Assembly (NCBI GenBank): GCA_010094025.1
Contig: ML991795.1
Location: 1 to 64,000, forward strand
Direction of reading: 5' to 3'
Length of the DNA: 64,000 bases
Source of the DNA: Viridothelium virens
Taxonomy: Eukaryota; Ascomycota; Dothideomycetes; Trypetheliales; Trypetheliaceae
In this document: piece after piece, positions 10,233-22,985 of the stretch
Position numbering within the stretch: the stretch's first letter is position 1
Layout: each line of letters starts with the position of its first letter
Translations under genes and position numbers: made by a program
Notes under the pieces: generated by a model
Seen by the model: the letters and a program-made list of their open reading frames with translations, nothing else
Database searches by the model: none
What the model was told of the DNA's origin: nothing

Positions 10233-11441
10233 TCAGGACAAGTCGTTTGAGGCCTTTCCTAGGCCGGGAGATTGAACGCCGAGCTCGCTCATCCTTTCCT
10301 GCATTTGTAACATCGGCCACTGAAGCCAATGCTGCATATCGCCGTTCAGTGCCTGGCTGGCACCACGTAGCACGTATTCTGCCCAGTTCTGTGTGTACCA
10401 CGCTGTGCGGATGGCTGTTATCGCAGCCGCGTAATATGCCAGAATGACGAGCGCCGGCGGATTAAGCGCTTGTATCAACCTCACATAGCCCATGGATACT
10501 GCTACTTGCCATCGCGAGACGCCCCCGATCTCGATGTTGACCGTTGGAGAGAAATACGCTATGTATTTGTATATTTCCTCCAGCTCTGTCAAAGCCGATT
10601 GACAATGCTCAAGCGCTTCTCGATCGACTCCATATGTTGTCATCATGCTCCGTATTGCTGCGAAGCGGGACAGCACGCTGAGCGGCAGATGACCGTTTCT
10701 GCCTTCAGCGAAGGCTTGTTGGTCCAACATTTCTGCTAGAGGGCCTTGCTTGATTTGCTCGTAAGATAGGTGGATGACATTTTTTATGCCCTTCGTCAGC
10801 ATGAACAGCTCTGCGACAGCGTCCATGTCCATTGTTGCGGTTTCTTTTGCGGCACAGGATCTCGCCATAGATGAAAGTGAAATTGTCGCAGATAGCGCGA
10901 AGAGAGCATCAGCGAGCTGCGGGTCGATAGGCGAGGATAGTATTGAGCGGAATCTTTGGAGCGCAATAGCCTGATGTTTGTCGCATGATTGTAGGTACTT
11001 GAAAGAGTCGACTGGCCTTAGATATGCCACGTGAAGAGCCGCGAGCGCTAAGAGGCCGTGCATAAGAAATGGATGCTTGAGTGCCTGTTGGGGTATGTAG
11101 TGACGCCAAAGGTGGACTATGTTTTCTCGTGCGCCGAGCCAATGCAGGTTCGCTGTGTAGTGATGCATCAACTCCCTGGATAGCGGCAAAAGTGTCAGTT
11201 TCGTCGACTCAAATCGGAATGATGGGTCTACTCACAGGTCGAGAATCCATTCTTCGCTATTTGCAGGTAGCGCCGGGTCCGCAGCCGTGTCGGAGCTGGA
11301 ACTTGGCGTGAGTTGCTGGAAGCTGCACTCCTCATTTCGTTGTACACATCTGGTGCATGGTATCTGCTCATCGCATTTCACGCGCCTCTGTTTGCACCGC
11401 TTGCATCCTTTCCTCGATTTTCTGGACCCTAGCTGCGGCAT
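10233..11441 (-). CDS. Zn2Cys6 fungal transcription factor
   Basis: Exons 11441-11236 and 11175-10233 with intron 11176-11235 (GTGAGT..TCCAG) give 382 residues. The binuclear cluster is complete: C13-K-R-C16, C23, C29-T-R-C32 and C39, starting MPQLGSRKSRKGCKRCK. A Ser/Asp-rich linker leads into a helical fungal-TF-like domain (LMHHYTANLHWLGA, FLMHGLLALAALHVAYL) that runs to the C-terminus. This short architecture is that of the sterol uptake control protein 2-like group of regulators; the target genes are unknown. An in-frame ATG eight codons upstream (11465) is possible, but family members start at the M-P-x-L-G position. The gene is upstream of, and in the same direction as, the broken secreted-protein gene, with no evidence of a shared pathway. 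Confidence 0.88.
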
Positions 11442-12827
11442 TGTGAAGCAGGCTGTAAGGCCCATTACATGCAGAATATCCCAGTAGAGCGGGCCACTAT
11501 GACTCTACCGTCCTCTGCGCGTTGAGGCCAGACTCACAATCCGTCATGACCGCTCGAAGTCGTAGTCAGGGTATGTACTTCGACAAAAATAGATCGCCCT
11601 TGAAAGTCAAGCATGACGCCACAAGAACCCAACCAACGCTACCAGATTTTTAGCTTTCCGGAAGACACAGCCATTTCGGGCCGGAGTTTGGCCGCGGCAG
11701 ACTTGGTGAGTCTGCCTCGATGGAGATTTGAACGACGACAGAAATCCAACACTATTCAAGGTGCATTCCAGCCTCGAAACGAGGACGCAATGTAGTCAGG
11801 GAGGATTGAGTAGGCCAACGATAGTCGAGTATCAGATGCAATTGGTAGCCACCAAGCTCTGGCCAGCCTCCAAGATAACGATAGGCTTCGAGGGCCAAGA
11901 ACTTTTAGCGTCGGCGCAACCATGCTGTCGCCCAAACCCACGACAGAGAGGGTTCGATCGTCAATCTTACCTTGTATCTGGCTTCCAGAAGCTGAGAGTC
12001 GATCTTCCCTCCCAGAGCGAAGTAATGTCGATTTCTCCACGTGCTACTTTCGCTCTTCTTCATGTGCGTTTCTTCAAGGCGAGTCTGCGGGAATCTTCGC
12101 TCTGGCAAATCACTGTGCGAGGCCCGCAAAGGAACAAAGACTGAGAGCGATGTATCTTCAGGAGTTTGTCAGTCACGAAGCTAATGCGTCCGTTGTCGAT
12201 GACATGGCGTAGCGAAAGCCATGAGGGTGCTCACCGCACATGCTTTGCAACACCAGAATCACAGAACATATCGCAAAAAGAAGACTGTCCTTTCTGCCTT
12301 CTCTCGTAATAGGGGACTACATACATGGCTCCGACTCTGACCTTGACTGTATCGACGCAATGCTATGATCAGATTTAACGCTTGGACGCGAAGAATGGAG
12401 TGCAGAAAAGCCACCGGCTCGCACCGAAAGCGAGAGCTGAGCTTGAGCCCCGAAACTGGGGTCTATTGGATGATTGGCCGATCTCTGCTCGCGAAGCGGT
12501 ACGAACCGAAATTCCAAGGTAGTCAGACTTCATTGGTCAATCTCTGCTCGCAAGACGGTGCGAACATAACATTTCCATGTAGATCCGTAAAGTATAGGCC
12601 ATGTTACGAAGAGATGTTTAAGGAGCATGGCGATCATAAGGTAGTGGGAGATCCTGGGCAGCAAGGCAGTGCAACAACGATCAAGTATTATATATGGCTT
12701 GACATGACCTGAAGACACTGTATAACGACACACTCATATCCAACCCTTCGGACAGCTCCAATCCATTGCACTTCATCAGTGATATAATCTTCTTTGGTCT
12801 TTCACGAACGTCTACAGACACATCACA
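11442..12827. other. Intergenic, no supported gene
   Basis: About 1.4 kb. Short open frames on both strands (for example 11922-12212 plus and 11756-12040 minus) overlap each other and show no family signal. Two similar segments, TCTCTGCTCGCGAAGCGGTACGA at 12481-12503 and a near copy at 12540-12562, form a diverged direct repeat of about 45 bp. The last 100 bp is the likely promoter of the RTA1-like gene. Confidence 0.4.
12475..12570. repeat. Short diverged tandem repeat
   Basis: The segment reading ATCTCTGCTCGCGAAGCGGT at 12480-12499 recurs as ATCTCTGCTCGCAAGACGGT at 12539-12558, both followed by GAAC-rich sequence; the two copies are about 59 bp apart. A tandem duplication is the simplest reading. 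Confidence 0.5.
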
Positions 12828-13781
12828 ATGATGAAGACACTCATCTCACGTTCAGACATCGCCGAAGAGATGGCTAACTTCCGATTCTACCATTATGAGC
12901 CTTCGATGCCCGCGGCTATCATCTTTATTGTCCTCTTCGCATTGGCAACGATATTGCACATATACCAGATGGTGCGCTTGAGAACCTGGTTCATGTTTCC
13001 ATTCGTGGTCGGTGGCATCTGTGAGTCTCAAGATTGAATCACTTCCTGCGCTCGTGTCCTCTTACTGATGTTCGATTCTTCTTCAGTCGAAACAGTAGGC
13101 TATGTTGGCCGCGCGCTCTCCGCATCCGAAAATCCCGGACCATACGACAAGATCCCGTACATCATCCAAAGCCTCCTCCTACTCGTCGCGCCCCTTTTCT
13201 TCGCAGCATCCATCTATATGGAACTCGGACGCATTGTCATTATGGTCGACGGCGATAGAAAGCTCTTCATCCGCCGCAGATGGCTCACGAGAACCTTCGT
13301 CATCGGCGACGTAGGTACCTTCTTGATCCAAGCTACCGGCTCGAGCATGCTGGCTTCTAAGGATGCGGATAAGGTCAACATGGGTAAATATCTTGTCATT
13401 GGCAGCCTGTTCCTCCAGATTGCATTCTTCGGATTGTTCGTGGTCGCAGCCACCATATTTCACATCCGCATGGCTCTGGCTCCAACACCGTTAGCGCGCC
13501 AACGGCCTTGGATTAAGCATATGATCGGATTGTATGTCGTCAGTGTTCTGATCTTGGTCCGATCGGTTGTGCGCTGTGTGGAATTCATCCAGGGTTACGA
13601 CGGATACATCATGACCCATGAGATTTTTTTATACGGCTTCGATGCTGTTGTAATGTTCTTCGCTGTTGTAACGATGAATGTCGTTCATCCTGGGGACGTG
13701 GCCTTCCATATTCGGAAGACGGTGGCGGGTGGCGAGAAGGCAGATTACCGAGAGGTAGCCCTGGAGGATACCGTTGTGTAG
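12828..13781 (+). CDS. RTA1-like seven-transmembrane lipid-translocating exporter family protein
   Basis: Exons 12828-13020 and 13087-13781 with intron 13021-13086 (GTGAGT..TTCTTCAG) give 295 residues. Seven hydrophobic segments are visible, beginning with MPAAIIFIVLFALATILHIY and followed by the family signatures ETVGYVGRA (after segment 2), LLVAPLFFAASIYM (segment 3), RTFVIGDVGTFLIQATGS (segment 4) and a Glu-rich loop before the last segment. RTA1/RSB1 proteins act at the plasma membrane in long-chain-base export and resistance to 7-aminocholesterol. The C-terminal tail is short and charged (GGEKADYREVALEDTVV). The length matches the family. Confidence 0.93.
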
Positions 13782-14919
13782 AGCCACGCTGGGCTCGGGA
13801 CATGATGTTAACGCTGGCTGTTGTTCCAATGCGAAGAGTTTGGGTGCCTGTAACTTTTTTTACAGCCTTGGATTTACGGAACATTAGGAGGATGGTACAG
13901 ATATTGAATGTACGATCGCGGCGCAAATTGTGTGGTGAACAGACTGTCCGTTACTAGACCGTACTAGATCACAAAGGTAGTACATATTCCAGACACATTA
14001 TCTCTAAACGTCACTCTTGCAATTGGTTAGGTTGCGTTGCATAGTGGGAAGCAATTCCAGCATTATGCAGTTGCCCATGTTTGATCAAATGCTTAAGATC
14101 GATGTTCAATTTCGTGTCGGCTCACCAGTGCGGAGGTAAACTTGTGGGCATCCTCTAGAGTACTAAACGCGTCGAGCACTGGGTCAACCACTGCTCTTGA
14201 GGATAATGCTTTAGATCGACGGTAGCGAGACGGTGAGAAAAGAGAGCACCGAGCAGATGGGAAGGCGAACGTCGCGTCGCGGCTCAGACACACAGTACGA
14301 ACCGAGAATGTGTCTGATTCCTCGCTCACGTGCACGTTCCACAGCTGTTCTGGTCAAAGGGCATAGATTGGGCATCAAATTTCCTGCCTCGCTGTTGCAC
14401 TTTGAGCGGAAGAGGCTGAAGAGCGGACGTACTCTACTGCACGGACTGTGCTCTGCACCGCGCAACAGTATGCATTAGTCCGTAGCTAATTCTACGGAGA
14501 CATCAACTCTGGAAGCTACAACGAGTGCAACATCGGTCTCGGGAACAACGACTCAATAGCCTTGGCAGATCATCCACTACTGCTGTATGCAGCAAGCGTG
14601 CTGTATGATCGACGCGTAAAGTAGAGTAGATGTCGGTCTCGGTCCGAGACGACGGCGTATCCTGCTCCTGATATTGGTACAACAAATCTCGGTCTCAACG
14701 CGAGCTGAGGGCGTGTGCGCGCCCAAAGTATAGGATGTCCAGCTAGACCGGACAATACCTCTAGATACGCATTCGAGGATTCACAGCCACTATGAGAAGC
14801 CCGTTATGGGCGACACGACCTGGCTGGGGGAGGACATATAATCCCAACCTTCTTCTCCTTGTCGAATCAGACTCGCAATAATAACGACAACATTTTTAAT
14901 ACCCTGAAAAGCATCCACA
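13782..14919. other. Intergenic, no supported gene
   Basis: About 1.1 kb between two plus-strand genes. Short overlapping open frames on both strands show no recognisable family. The last ~100 bp (AT-rich, then CATCCACAATG) is the promoter and leader of the secreted-protein gene. Confidence 0.45.
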
Positions 14920-16611
14920 ATGCAGCTTCTTCAACCCAGCCTTCTCACTACGCTCGCAGCCGTCAGTCTCTTGGCTCAACTGGATGGATTCGCTTTAGCA
15001 GTAAGTGTCTGAAAATGTAAAACTGGCCGCGATAGAGCGCCAGAACTGATCCCTTTTCAGGCGTCGAGAACGCCTTTTTGTGGCTTACAGCCCGGCACCA
15101 TGAAAAGCTCTCAGCGTTTAGAAGGAGATGCATTCCTTGGGAGTCCTGTATCGGCAAAGCCACTGCTCCCCAAGCTTGAGTTCACGCCAAGGAGCTCTAC
15201 TATCCACGCCGACGGTGGCAATACCGGCTCAGTCGATTATCCTGGCCCACTGGGTCAAGCCTTGAACTTGACCTCTATTGATCTCTCTGGATTGGGTGTT
15301 TTCTATTGGGATGCTCTCGGGACAATGTACGGTATTTACATTGGGCCGTGTAATGGATCCGACACCAATCTCATTCAGGCAATCGCTGTCCTCGATCCTG
15401 AGACTTTGGCTATCGAAAGCGCATGGCAGTTGCCATATACCAAGACGACCCAACTCAACACCGCGTACACGCAGGTGCTCATGGAGACGGCTGAGATCGT
15501 GGTTAATTCAGTGGGAGGCCAGATATATATCCTGCAGAAATCCGAGGATGCGGCTGGCTCCCCTACCATCGGTCTTCGTCGCACGATCGATCTGACTACC
15601 AGTGGTATCTTGAAGGGATACAGACTTTTGAATACCATGATGGATTCCGCTGGTAATGTGTGGTTCACCACAGGCGTGCTCGATGGAATCGGCGGCCCTG
15701 CTGGAATCAGCGCCGGGGCAGCTACTAATACGAGCATCATTGGCTACGTTGAGCCGGACGGCATGATCCACAGTCTCGAAGTCCCCAACCAAGACATCGG
15801 CCAAGGAATCGCTGTCACCAACACCACTGTCTTCGTCAACACTCAACCATCAGGCAAAGATGACCACGCTGATGCCGAGGGCTTCATCAGCGCTTTGCGA
15901 CCGGGGCCAGGTACCACCATTGACGTGGTGTGGAACGCCACAGACAAAGCCGGAAGCAAAAGGAAGCCCGGAGCCCTCGCACGCGGATCCGGAACGACGC
16001 CAAGCTTACTTGGCAACGACTTCGTCGCTTTGTGCAACAACGCCGATGGGCAGATCGACTTATTGATCTACGCGCAGAACGCCAGCGGCCACGACATCCA
16101 ACCCATTTGCACGGTTCCTCTCTGGCAACCTAACGCTAGCTGGACCGACAACGGACCGATGGTGCATTTTGATGGGAAGGACTATGGCGTAGTCCTTGAG
16201 AACATGTATAACGCGCCTGCTTACGCGGACACCCACAATGACACCAATGGGCCGTGGAACAACTTGACGGGTCAGGTGCCTGGTATCTCCAAGATCCTCG
16301 TTGCCGGTGACGGCAGCGGATGTCATGTGGCATGGACCAATCCCGGCCGGACGACCACTGTCCCCATTCTCTCCACCACCACTGGGCTGCTGTATGAATA
16401 TGAGCAATCAGCAGAGCTGGCCGACGAGGGCGAGTATGTCTGGTATGCAAAGGCGATCGACTACATGTCAGGGAAGACGGTCTGGAAGGCTCGTACTGGT
16501 GCTGGAGGCAAGTTCAACAACAACTTGAGGACTACCTTGCTCAGTCCCGAAGGGACGCTGTATCAGATGGTGACCGGTGGTGTGGTTGCCATCAGGGACG
16601 GCGAATGTTAG
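14920..16611 (+). CDS. Large secreted protein, probable beta-propeller-like fold, function unknown
   Basis: Exons 14920-15000 and 15061-16611 with intron 15001-15060 (GTAAGT..TTTTCAG) give 543 residues. The first exon encodes an excellent signal peptide (MQLLQPSLLTTLAAVSLLAQ, cut near FALA). The mature part has repeated short beta-rich segments (GVFYWDALGTMYGIYIG, GGQIYILQKSED, GNVWFTTGVL, GIAVTNTTVFVN, QIDLLIYAQN, GTLYQMVTGGVVAI) with Gly/Asp turns, as in quinoprotein or SMP-30-like propellers. Several NxS/T sites suggest glycosylation. There is no catalytic signature. It ends GVVAIRDGEC. Homologous hypothetical secreted proteins of about 540 residues are common in ascomycetes. The propeller fold is inference. 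Confidence 0.82.
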
Positions 16612-18044
16612 GTTAAGCGTCACGTAGCGCTCTCCGTTGCCGATGGGATTCGATTCAATCATCTATTGTTTGTGTATAAATGATAGCAGCAGCCGCCACT
16701 TTTAGACACTGTGTTCGCAGTGCCTCCGCGTAAATAATATGATTCACCACCGGAAGTGAGTAACGTCCGTCCTGTGAATATTCTGCATACTCCATCTTGT
16801 AAACGGACTGAGCCAGTAAAATATTTCAAAAGTTGGTAAACTCGCACCTCATCCAGTCTCCTGAAATCGAAATAAAGTCCTTGTAGTGGGAGGAAGGTAT
16901 CTTAATCTACGCCCTGGAAAGCAGATCATTAGTAAGACTACGGAGGTGCTCGCTAATATGAGGGCTCGAGGCCAGCGCACGCGGGCGCAAGCAGGCTCAG
17001 GCGGGGCTCTTGATGCGCGGTGATGGTCGCCATGTCCGCATCGTCGAAGACACCATTTCTGGCAAGTCCATGCTCGTTTTCCACCTGGTCAGCAACGACC
17101 TTCTCCGTCTTGACTAGATAGAACTTGACCAATGCCGTGGCATATAGGACTCTGGAAGATGCTGCTCTTCGCAGAACGGTTAACCTCCATGTTCGTGGTG
17201 TTGTCTTATGGGTAGCTTGAATCCTCTTGTGGAGTAGGAAGTGATAAGCCATCAGAAGCAGATATTAGGGTAGACAATCTTCTGCGCGACTGTCGAAAGC
17301 ACGAACGAAGTGGCTATTGACTAGGTCCAGCTCGGGGATCACGAAGATGCCGTACATATCGCTCTTGGCTTCTTATGAGCGGGAAACAGGCAGGAAATTG
17401 GATGTGGAGAAGCTCGGAGACCTTTTCCCTAGGATCGGTCTACAAACTGTCTGGCATTTCCTCTTTCGTTCTTCTCGTGGATTTGCATAGCAGATCCTCT
17501 TTACTCTGGATTGGTCGCTTCCTAATTCATCATACGATGCATTGACGCTGTGCACAAACGCATGTTCTTTGCCGAGCAGAAAGAAGAGCCTTATGAAATT
17601 TGCAGTCATCAAATATCGTGCTATTAGTCCTTCGATGGATCAGCAACTGCCGTAGCTAGTGAATGTATATATGTATATATCCAACAGATCTCTGATTGCC
17701 GCGAGACTAGGAAAATGCGTAAGGGAAGCCATGCACCTCTAAAAGTCTTTCACGGATAGTGCGTGATCCACTACCACGGCAAACCCTGCCTCGAACACCT
17801 CTTAGGCTATGCCGTAGGATGCTCGACAAAATCGGCATGATTCAATCTGATTCATTATTCATTACGCCAACTGTGTTATCACAAAGGACTCTCCTACTCC
17901 TGTTAAACGGTCTCTTTCACAGATCTGAGGTGGATAGAGCCCTAAGAGGATGACTTTTCTCGCAAGTAGTCGTCTCCGTCCCCAATTGGAGGGTCTTGCT
18001 GTGGTGTGGCTAATATCTGGGCATTGGGCTTCAGCATGCTCGAC
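16612..18044. other. Intergenic, possible decayed gene on minus strand
   Basis: About 1.4 kb. Minus-strand frames at 17358-17269 (MYGIFVIPELDLVNSHFVR) and 17252-16953 (with VKFYLVKTEKVVADQVENEH) look coding-like and are separated by a single TAA in the same reading direction, but no ordinary intron joins them. No family is recognised, so no gene is called. Confidence 0.35.
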
Positions 18045-20254
18045 TCATGGTCTGCGCTGACTACTGCTGCAAAACGTACAGTAGAAAAGGTCGTTCCCTG
18101 CTGTTTTGCATTCGTTCATTACCTCGTGAACGTGTTGCGCCGTTGGTCTCAGATGTTTTTCGGCGGCTAACATCATCCTCAAACATTGCCAAAATTTATT
18201 ACTTGGTAGCACCAGACAGTCTCCACGCTCAAGTTCTTTAGTCCAATCATTCAACTTAGACTCAATATTCTTCCAAGGCCCAGAGTAGAGGAATTTCTCC
18301 ATCTCCATGACTGTTCTCCCTTGCCGAACAGTCTGCATCTCGAGATACACGCACCCAAGGGAATATATGTCGTCTGCGGGTGTATGAAGATGTGCAGGGG
18401 CGACAGTGTTTTCTTGAGGTGCGTACCGGTTCTGAGCCGTGTCAGATGAAGATGCGCACGATGTTGAATACTACTGACCTTGCGAACATATTTATCATCG
18501 TCATCTTCCATGTGATAATGGGTGCCCTGCATTTTTTTTCTTCTCTGTTCTAGAACCATTTGTCCAAAGTGTCCAAGATAAACCAAGCCATCTTTGATAA
18601 ATATACTTGATGAACTGATATCGCCGTGGACGAGCTGATTCTCGTGAACATGCATAACTGCAGATGCCAAACAGCCGAAGGCTTCGCGCAAAGTCGTTGA
18701 CACATCCCCGGGACTCATTGTTCTTTTCTCCGGTTCTATCGACGCGAGCCGCAGGAAGTACTGCAATTCGAAGGTAGCTGCCGGCGTGAGGAGTAAAGCA
18801 TAACAGTTATCATGTTGATATGTGCCGTCAAGCTTCAAAATGTGGGCGTGCTTGAACTTGCGGACTATGCGGGCCTCATTCTTTGCCGATTCCCACGCCT
18901 CGCACGCTTCGTCTGCATCGTTGTTCGAATCTGGTGGAGGGAAGATCCGCTTTCGGCAAAGAGTCGTAGGGGTATCGTCGTACACTTCATCTGAGATAGA
19001 CATTTTTGTAAGTCGAAGACAACGCACCCATCTAAAATTTGGCCTCTCGCCTTTCATAAACTTTACTTCAAAGTCGGCATCTTTGCCATATCTCTTGTTT
19101 GTGCCTGCTTCACGGCGATAATCAAGGGGGTATGGACTCTCTTCCTTGTCCTGCTCTTCGGTCCTGGTAGCAAGGACCAACGGCATACAGCAAGAGCCGC
19201 AAAAATACACGCGATCTTGCGTTGCAAAGGTGACGATACTCTCCCAAACTTGGGTCGCTGTAGGTCGATTGTCTGGTACATGATCAAGCATGCGGCGCAA
19301 GAGCTCATACAGCTGGATATCGCATCGTTCAACACAGTGGTTCCACACCCAATCAAGTAAACCAGGTATATTGTCGGCATACTTCTCCTTGGCCAGGTCC
19401 CGAATTTCTTGGATGGGACTCCCCTTGTATATCGCAAAAATCTCAAGGAAGACCAAAGCTAGTGAGAAGATGTCTTGAGGGCGACCTTGATGTTTGTCAT
19501 CTTCTAGTACTTCAGATGGTGCATACTATACTCATTAGTACCAAAAGTAGCGTATCTGAGTCTTACTTACCCTTATCGTCTTGGGAGAGTATCCAGTCGA
19601 CCCAGATTGTTCGGTGGTGAATGTTTTAGAAATGCCAAAATCACAGAACTGGACTATGTTGCCATTGAAGAGTATATTGGCAGGCTTTATGTCCTTGTGC
19701 CGTACGTGAGGTATGGCCATGTTGTGCATGTACTGCAGGGCGTGTGCAAGACATCCCATGCAAGAAGGCAGAAAACGCTGTATAGGCCAATGCGGTTTGC
19801 CTATCGCTCTCTCGAGATCTGATTTCTGAGTTTCGGATTTTTGAAAGTTGCAAAGAACAAGCTCGAGGTTGCAAATTGCTGCTGGTACCGTCAAGATGCG
19901 GAATCGCAGGCCGGTAGTATAGGAGCCCACAAAGCGAGTAATGTGATGATGGGAGAGTTTCCGCATAACGTCGACCTCCTTTCGCAGCGCCGCAAATGTG
20001 TTGTCCGCTCTGCTGGGTTCCACATCAAACCTTTTTACAACGACAATAACCCCTGTCTCTTTTGACTTGCCTTCAGCAACACTTCCATGGCCGCCTGATC
20101 CGAGTTCCTTGATGAAGTTGAAGGGTTCGTACGATTCCTCAAACTCGTGATCAAACCCTTCAGAATCTAGTTGAGCTTTTGTCCATTTGACAGATTCAGG
20201 TGGGTGGGACTCCCGCCACCGATCTGCTTTCGTGGTGAGCGAAGTGTTGGACAT
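18045..20254 (-). CDS. Tandem protein kinase / pseudokinase
   Basis: Exons 20254-19571, 19525-18479 and 18431-18045, with introns 19526-19570 (GTAAGT..TATAG) and 18432-18478 (GTCAGT..GCTCAG), give 705 residues. Kinase 1 (about 45-330) looks active: GSGGHGSV glycine loop, VVVKRF lysine, HKDIKPANIL catalytic loop, CDFGISK and a YAPSEV variant of APE. It is followed by a Cys tail (VYFCGSCCMP). Kinase 2 (about 400-670) has the lysine in LCRKRIF and an HGD in HGDISSSSIF, but the catalytic-loop Lys and Asn are Ser and DFG is HFG, so it is probably inactive. It ends with a second Cys tail (FYCTFCSSSQ). The matching tails suggest that an ancestral kinase-plus-tail unit was duplicated. No membrane segment is present, so it is likely cytoplasmic. 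Substrates are unknown; a regulatory role for the second domain is inference. Confidence 0.85.
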
Positions 20255-20679
20255 GGTCAAATGTCAGGTATCAGCAGTCCTCGCTACTTGATCCTGGGCT
20301 GGGAAAAGTCAGTGGCTACCACAAATACATTAAGAGTGCGGCTTATCTGCCGAGCAGCACTTACTGTGCGGGCCTCCAGATGCTTAGGATGCCTTGAGCG
20401 AGGCTGCAATGAGTGTCTCGGGGTAGACAGGAAATTATGCTTGGTGGGACCCCGTTCGCTGTCGGTACGCAACCTCTTTCTAGCAAAACTCTCAACTTCG
20501 TTCATTGAGAATGCCGTGTACTGAGGCTTGGGAAGATGAGGAGTGTTGAGTACGATCTAGAGTGGACAAGATATGGTAGGGCTCTGGCCAATATTTGAGT
20601 AGCAGACTTGTATTCAGGTGTGTACCGTGCTCGGACGGGAATCAGGTGACGAAACGGCCTTATGTCCACGCTATCGGAA

Positions 20680-20794
20680 GATGCTGTGAAGATAGCGGAA
20701 AACAAAATGCTGCGTGCCAGCAAAGCACGGTATGAGACATGCTATAAAGGTGGCGGGAAAAAAATCCTGCGTGCCAGCAAAGCGCGGTGCGAGA
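20680..20794. repeat. 58-bp tandem duplication
   Basis: Copy 1 (20680-20737) and copy 2 (20738-20794) are adjacent and share the core TGCGTGCCAGCAAAGC; about three quarters of positions match by eye. Nothing indicates a function. Confidence 0.65.
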
Positions 20795-22600
20795 CTTGCC
20801 GAGCCGTTACCCCGTGCTAAGGTGCTTTGTATGAGGTATGTTACGAGAACCGACGTTGCCAAAAATGGGAGGGTATGCCTGGAGAAGACTCGTCTAGGCT
20901 GTATGCAAGGTTATCCGACATACTCCCACCGATGCGAAGGCTTCCAGCCCATTCCATCTCGTGTTCTGCACGTCCAGCTCGTCAAGCCCCCCCCCACCTG
21001 TACTGAAGATCAGCTGCAAGGCTGCAGCTTAGGCATCTACTCAGTGCACTCAAGCAACCCAGGCAGCAGTGGTCCTATTGAGGCTCGCTGATCCTTCTGG
21101 AAGAGTCTTCATCTCATAAATGTCATTGTGGAGCGTCCTGTCGGTAAGCGGACTGCTACTTGGCGAACAGCCATCTAGCAATTGCTCCATCCAGTGATCG
21201 CAAGAACGGCATTAAATCATTTAAATATCTGGGATTTCTTTGCACCCACCTTCACCATTCTTTCTACTGTTTAAAGAGTTTCCAGAAGTGTTTTGTGCCT
21301 GGCAAATGTAGAGATAGACCTCATTCCCCTAGCAACCACGATTTGAGTCTGTTATTCGTAATATCTCGAGTCAGGCAGGTGTGAAATGCGTTTCATACTT
21401 AGAAGGTACAACAAGTTATTGCGTCAGATGGCTATGACATGGATTAGTGTATAGTCATAAGAAAGAGGCTTATACTACCCAGCGACGCAAAGGCCGCGGC
21501 TCTTGAGAGGTCTCTGCAACTCTGATTCACTGGAAATCCTTGGACAGATCTCTCCCTCGAATGTCGTAAGCTCGTCTATCCAGTGTGGGATGCGGGAGAG
21601 ACCGGAGAAGTAGGAGGTACTGTTTAGGTATTGTACATATCGGCGCTCGGTAAGAAGCGGTCCGCGTAGACGGGATCATCCCTTCCCCTAGGATTATGGG
21701 CTGTTACGCACGGACTTTTTCTTTTTTATATGTGAGCTCGTCGACTTCGAAGCTAAGCACCGAGAATACTTCCGTCTTGTACATGACCTAACACATTCAA
21801 TAGAGCTGGGGTATATGGTTCAAATGACATACCATACAATAAACTCCAGTATGGATTCGTGGAATTCTACGCGAGAGAATACTCACTCTAGTTTAGAGTA
21901 CCTTAATTTTGGTATCCCATAGTCAGCGCGCAACAGCTCACCAGGAGAAGGGATAGATAGGTACAGCGGTCATTTTTGATGTGGGACAGCGCTAGACAGG
22001 GAGTGCTGGATACTAACAATCGGTATTGGTGCTGGCCTTGTCCAGTCCCTGCTGCTGGCCCACACATAGGCTTAGTAATCAGTACATGATCCAATCATAA
22101 GAATTATCAGTAGCAACGACTATCCAATCATGAACTAAGGCTATCGTTAAGAGCCAATCGAGTCATGCGCTATATAATCCCTGTCTAGCGCTATCCCACT
22201 TCAAAAGTGACCGCTGTACTTAGGTACCTACCTTGGGTACCTCACTGCAGCAGCAATGATGCCGTTCCGACATAATCTGCGGAAGTGTCATCATGATATC
22301 ATTAAATCATCTAGCATCTTAGAGACTGCCGATCTCGCCTTGCTCATCAAAACATTATTATTCTGTTGATTGAAAGTGACTGGTGGACTAATAAGTTCGT
22401 CCTCGCTCATCCTCTAGGACGGTGCGCCAGTACGGCCACTTCCGCCAAAACCCCCGTACAACGTCAAAATCCACGCAACTCACCAAATTTACTAAAGAAG
22501 TTACAATTTTACAATTTTACATATTTTCACTACTCTTATTACTCAATTAGGACAATTTGAGGCTGTTTAATATACTCTAAGAGATCTCTGCATTAATCTT

Positions 22601-22858
22601 TGCGTAAGTCTCACCTCTCTGCGCAGGCCCTACCTCTTTACGCAGGCCCTACCTCTCTGCGCAGGCCCTGCCTCTCTGCGTAGGTCTCTCCTCTCTGCGC
22701 AGGTCTCACCTCTCTGCGCAGGCCCTACCTCTCTGCGCAGGTCCTACCTCTTTACACAGGCCCTACCTCTCTACGCAGGTCTCACCTCTTTACACAGGCC
22801 TCACCTCTCTACGTAGGCCTCTCCTCTTTACATAGGTCTCGCCTCTCTGTGTGGATCT
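22601..22858. repeat. Minisatellite array, 19-bp unit, about 13 copies
   Basis: The consensus unit is CTCTCTGCGCAGGCCCTAC, with variants CTCTTTACGCAGG and CTCTCTGCGCAGGTCTCAC. Most copies are exactly 19 bp. The C-to-T variants (CGC to TAC or CAC) resemble the decay left by repeat-induced point mutation, but this cannot be tested by eye. Confidence 0.75.
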
Positions 22859-22891
22859 TTCATCTTAATATAACATGACATACTTAAACAT

Positions 22892-22985
22892 GTGAGACCT
22901 ACGCAGCAAGGCTAAGCCTGCGTAAAGAGATAAGGTCTGCGCAGAGAGGTAGGGCCTGCGCAGAGAGGTGAGACTTATGTAAAGA
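22892..22985. repeat. Inverted copies of the 19-bp unit
   Basis: About five units (for example GTAGGGCCTGCGCAGAGAG) are in the opposite orientation to the 22601-22858 array, beginning GTGAGACCTACGCAG and ending GTGAGACTTATGTAAAG. They mirror the beginning of the left array (TTTGCGTAAGTCTCAC). Confidence 0.75.

Noticed and set aside
16953-17612. Minus-strand frames with protein-like stretches (VKFYLVKTEKVVADQVENEH)
   Set aside because: No family recognised, a stop separates the pieces and no normal intron joins them; composition alone is not enough.
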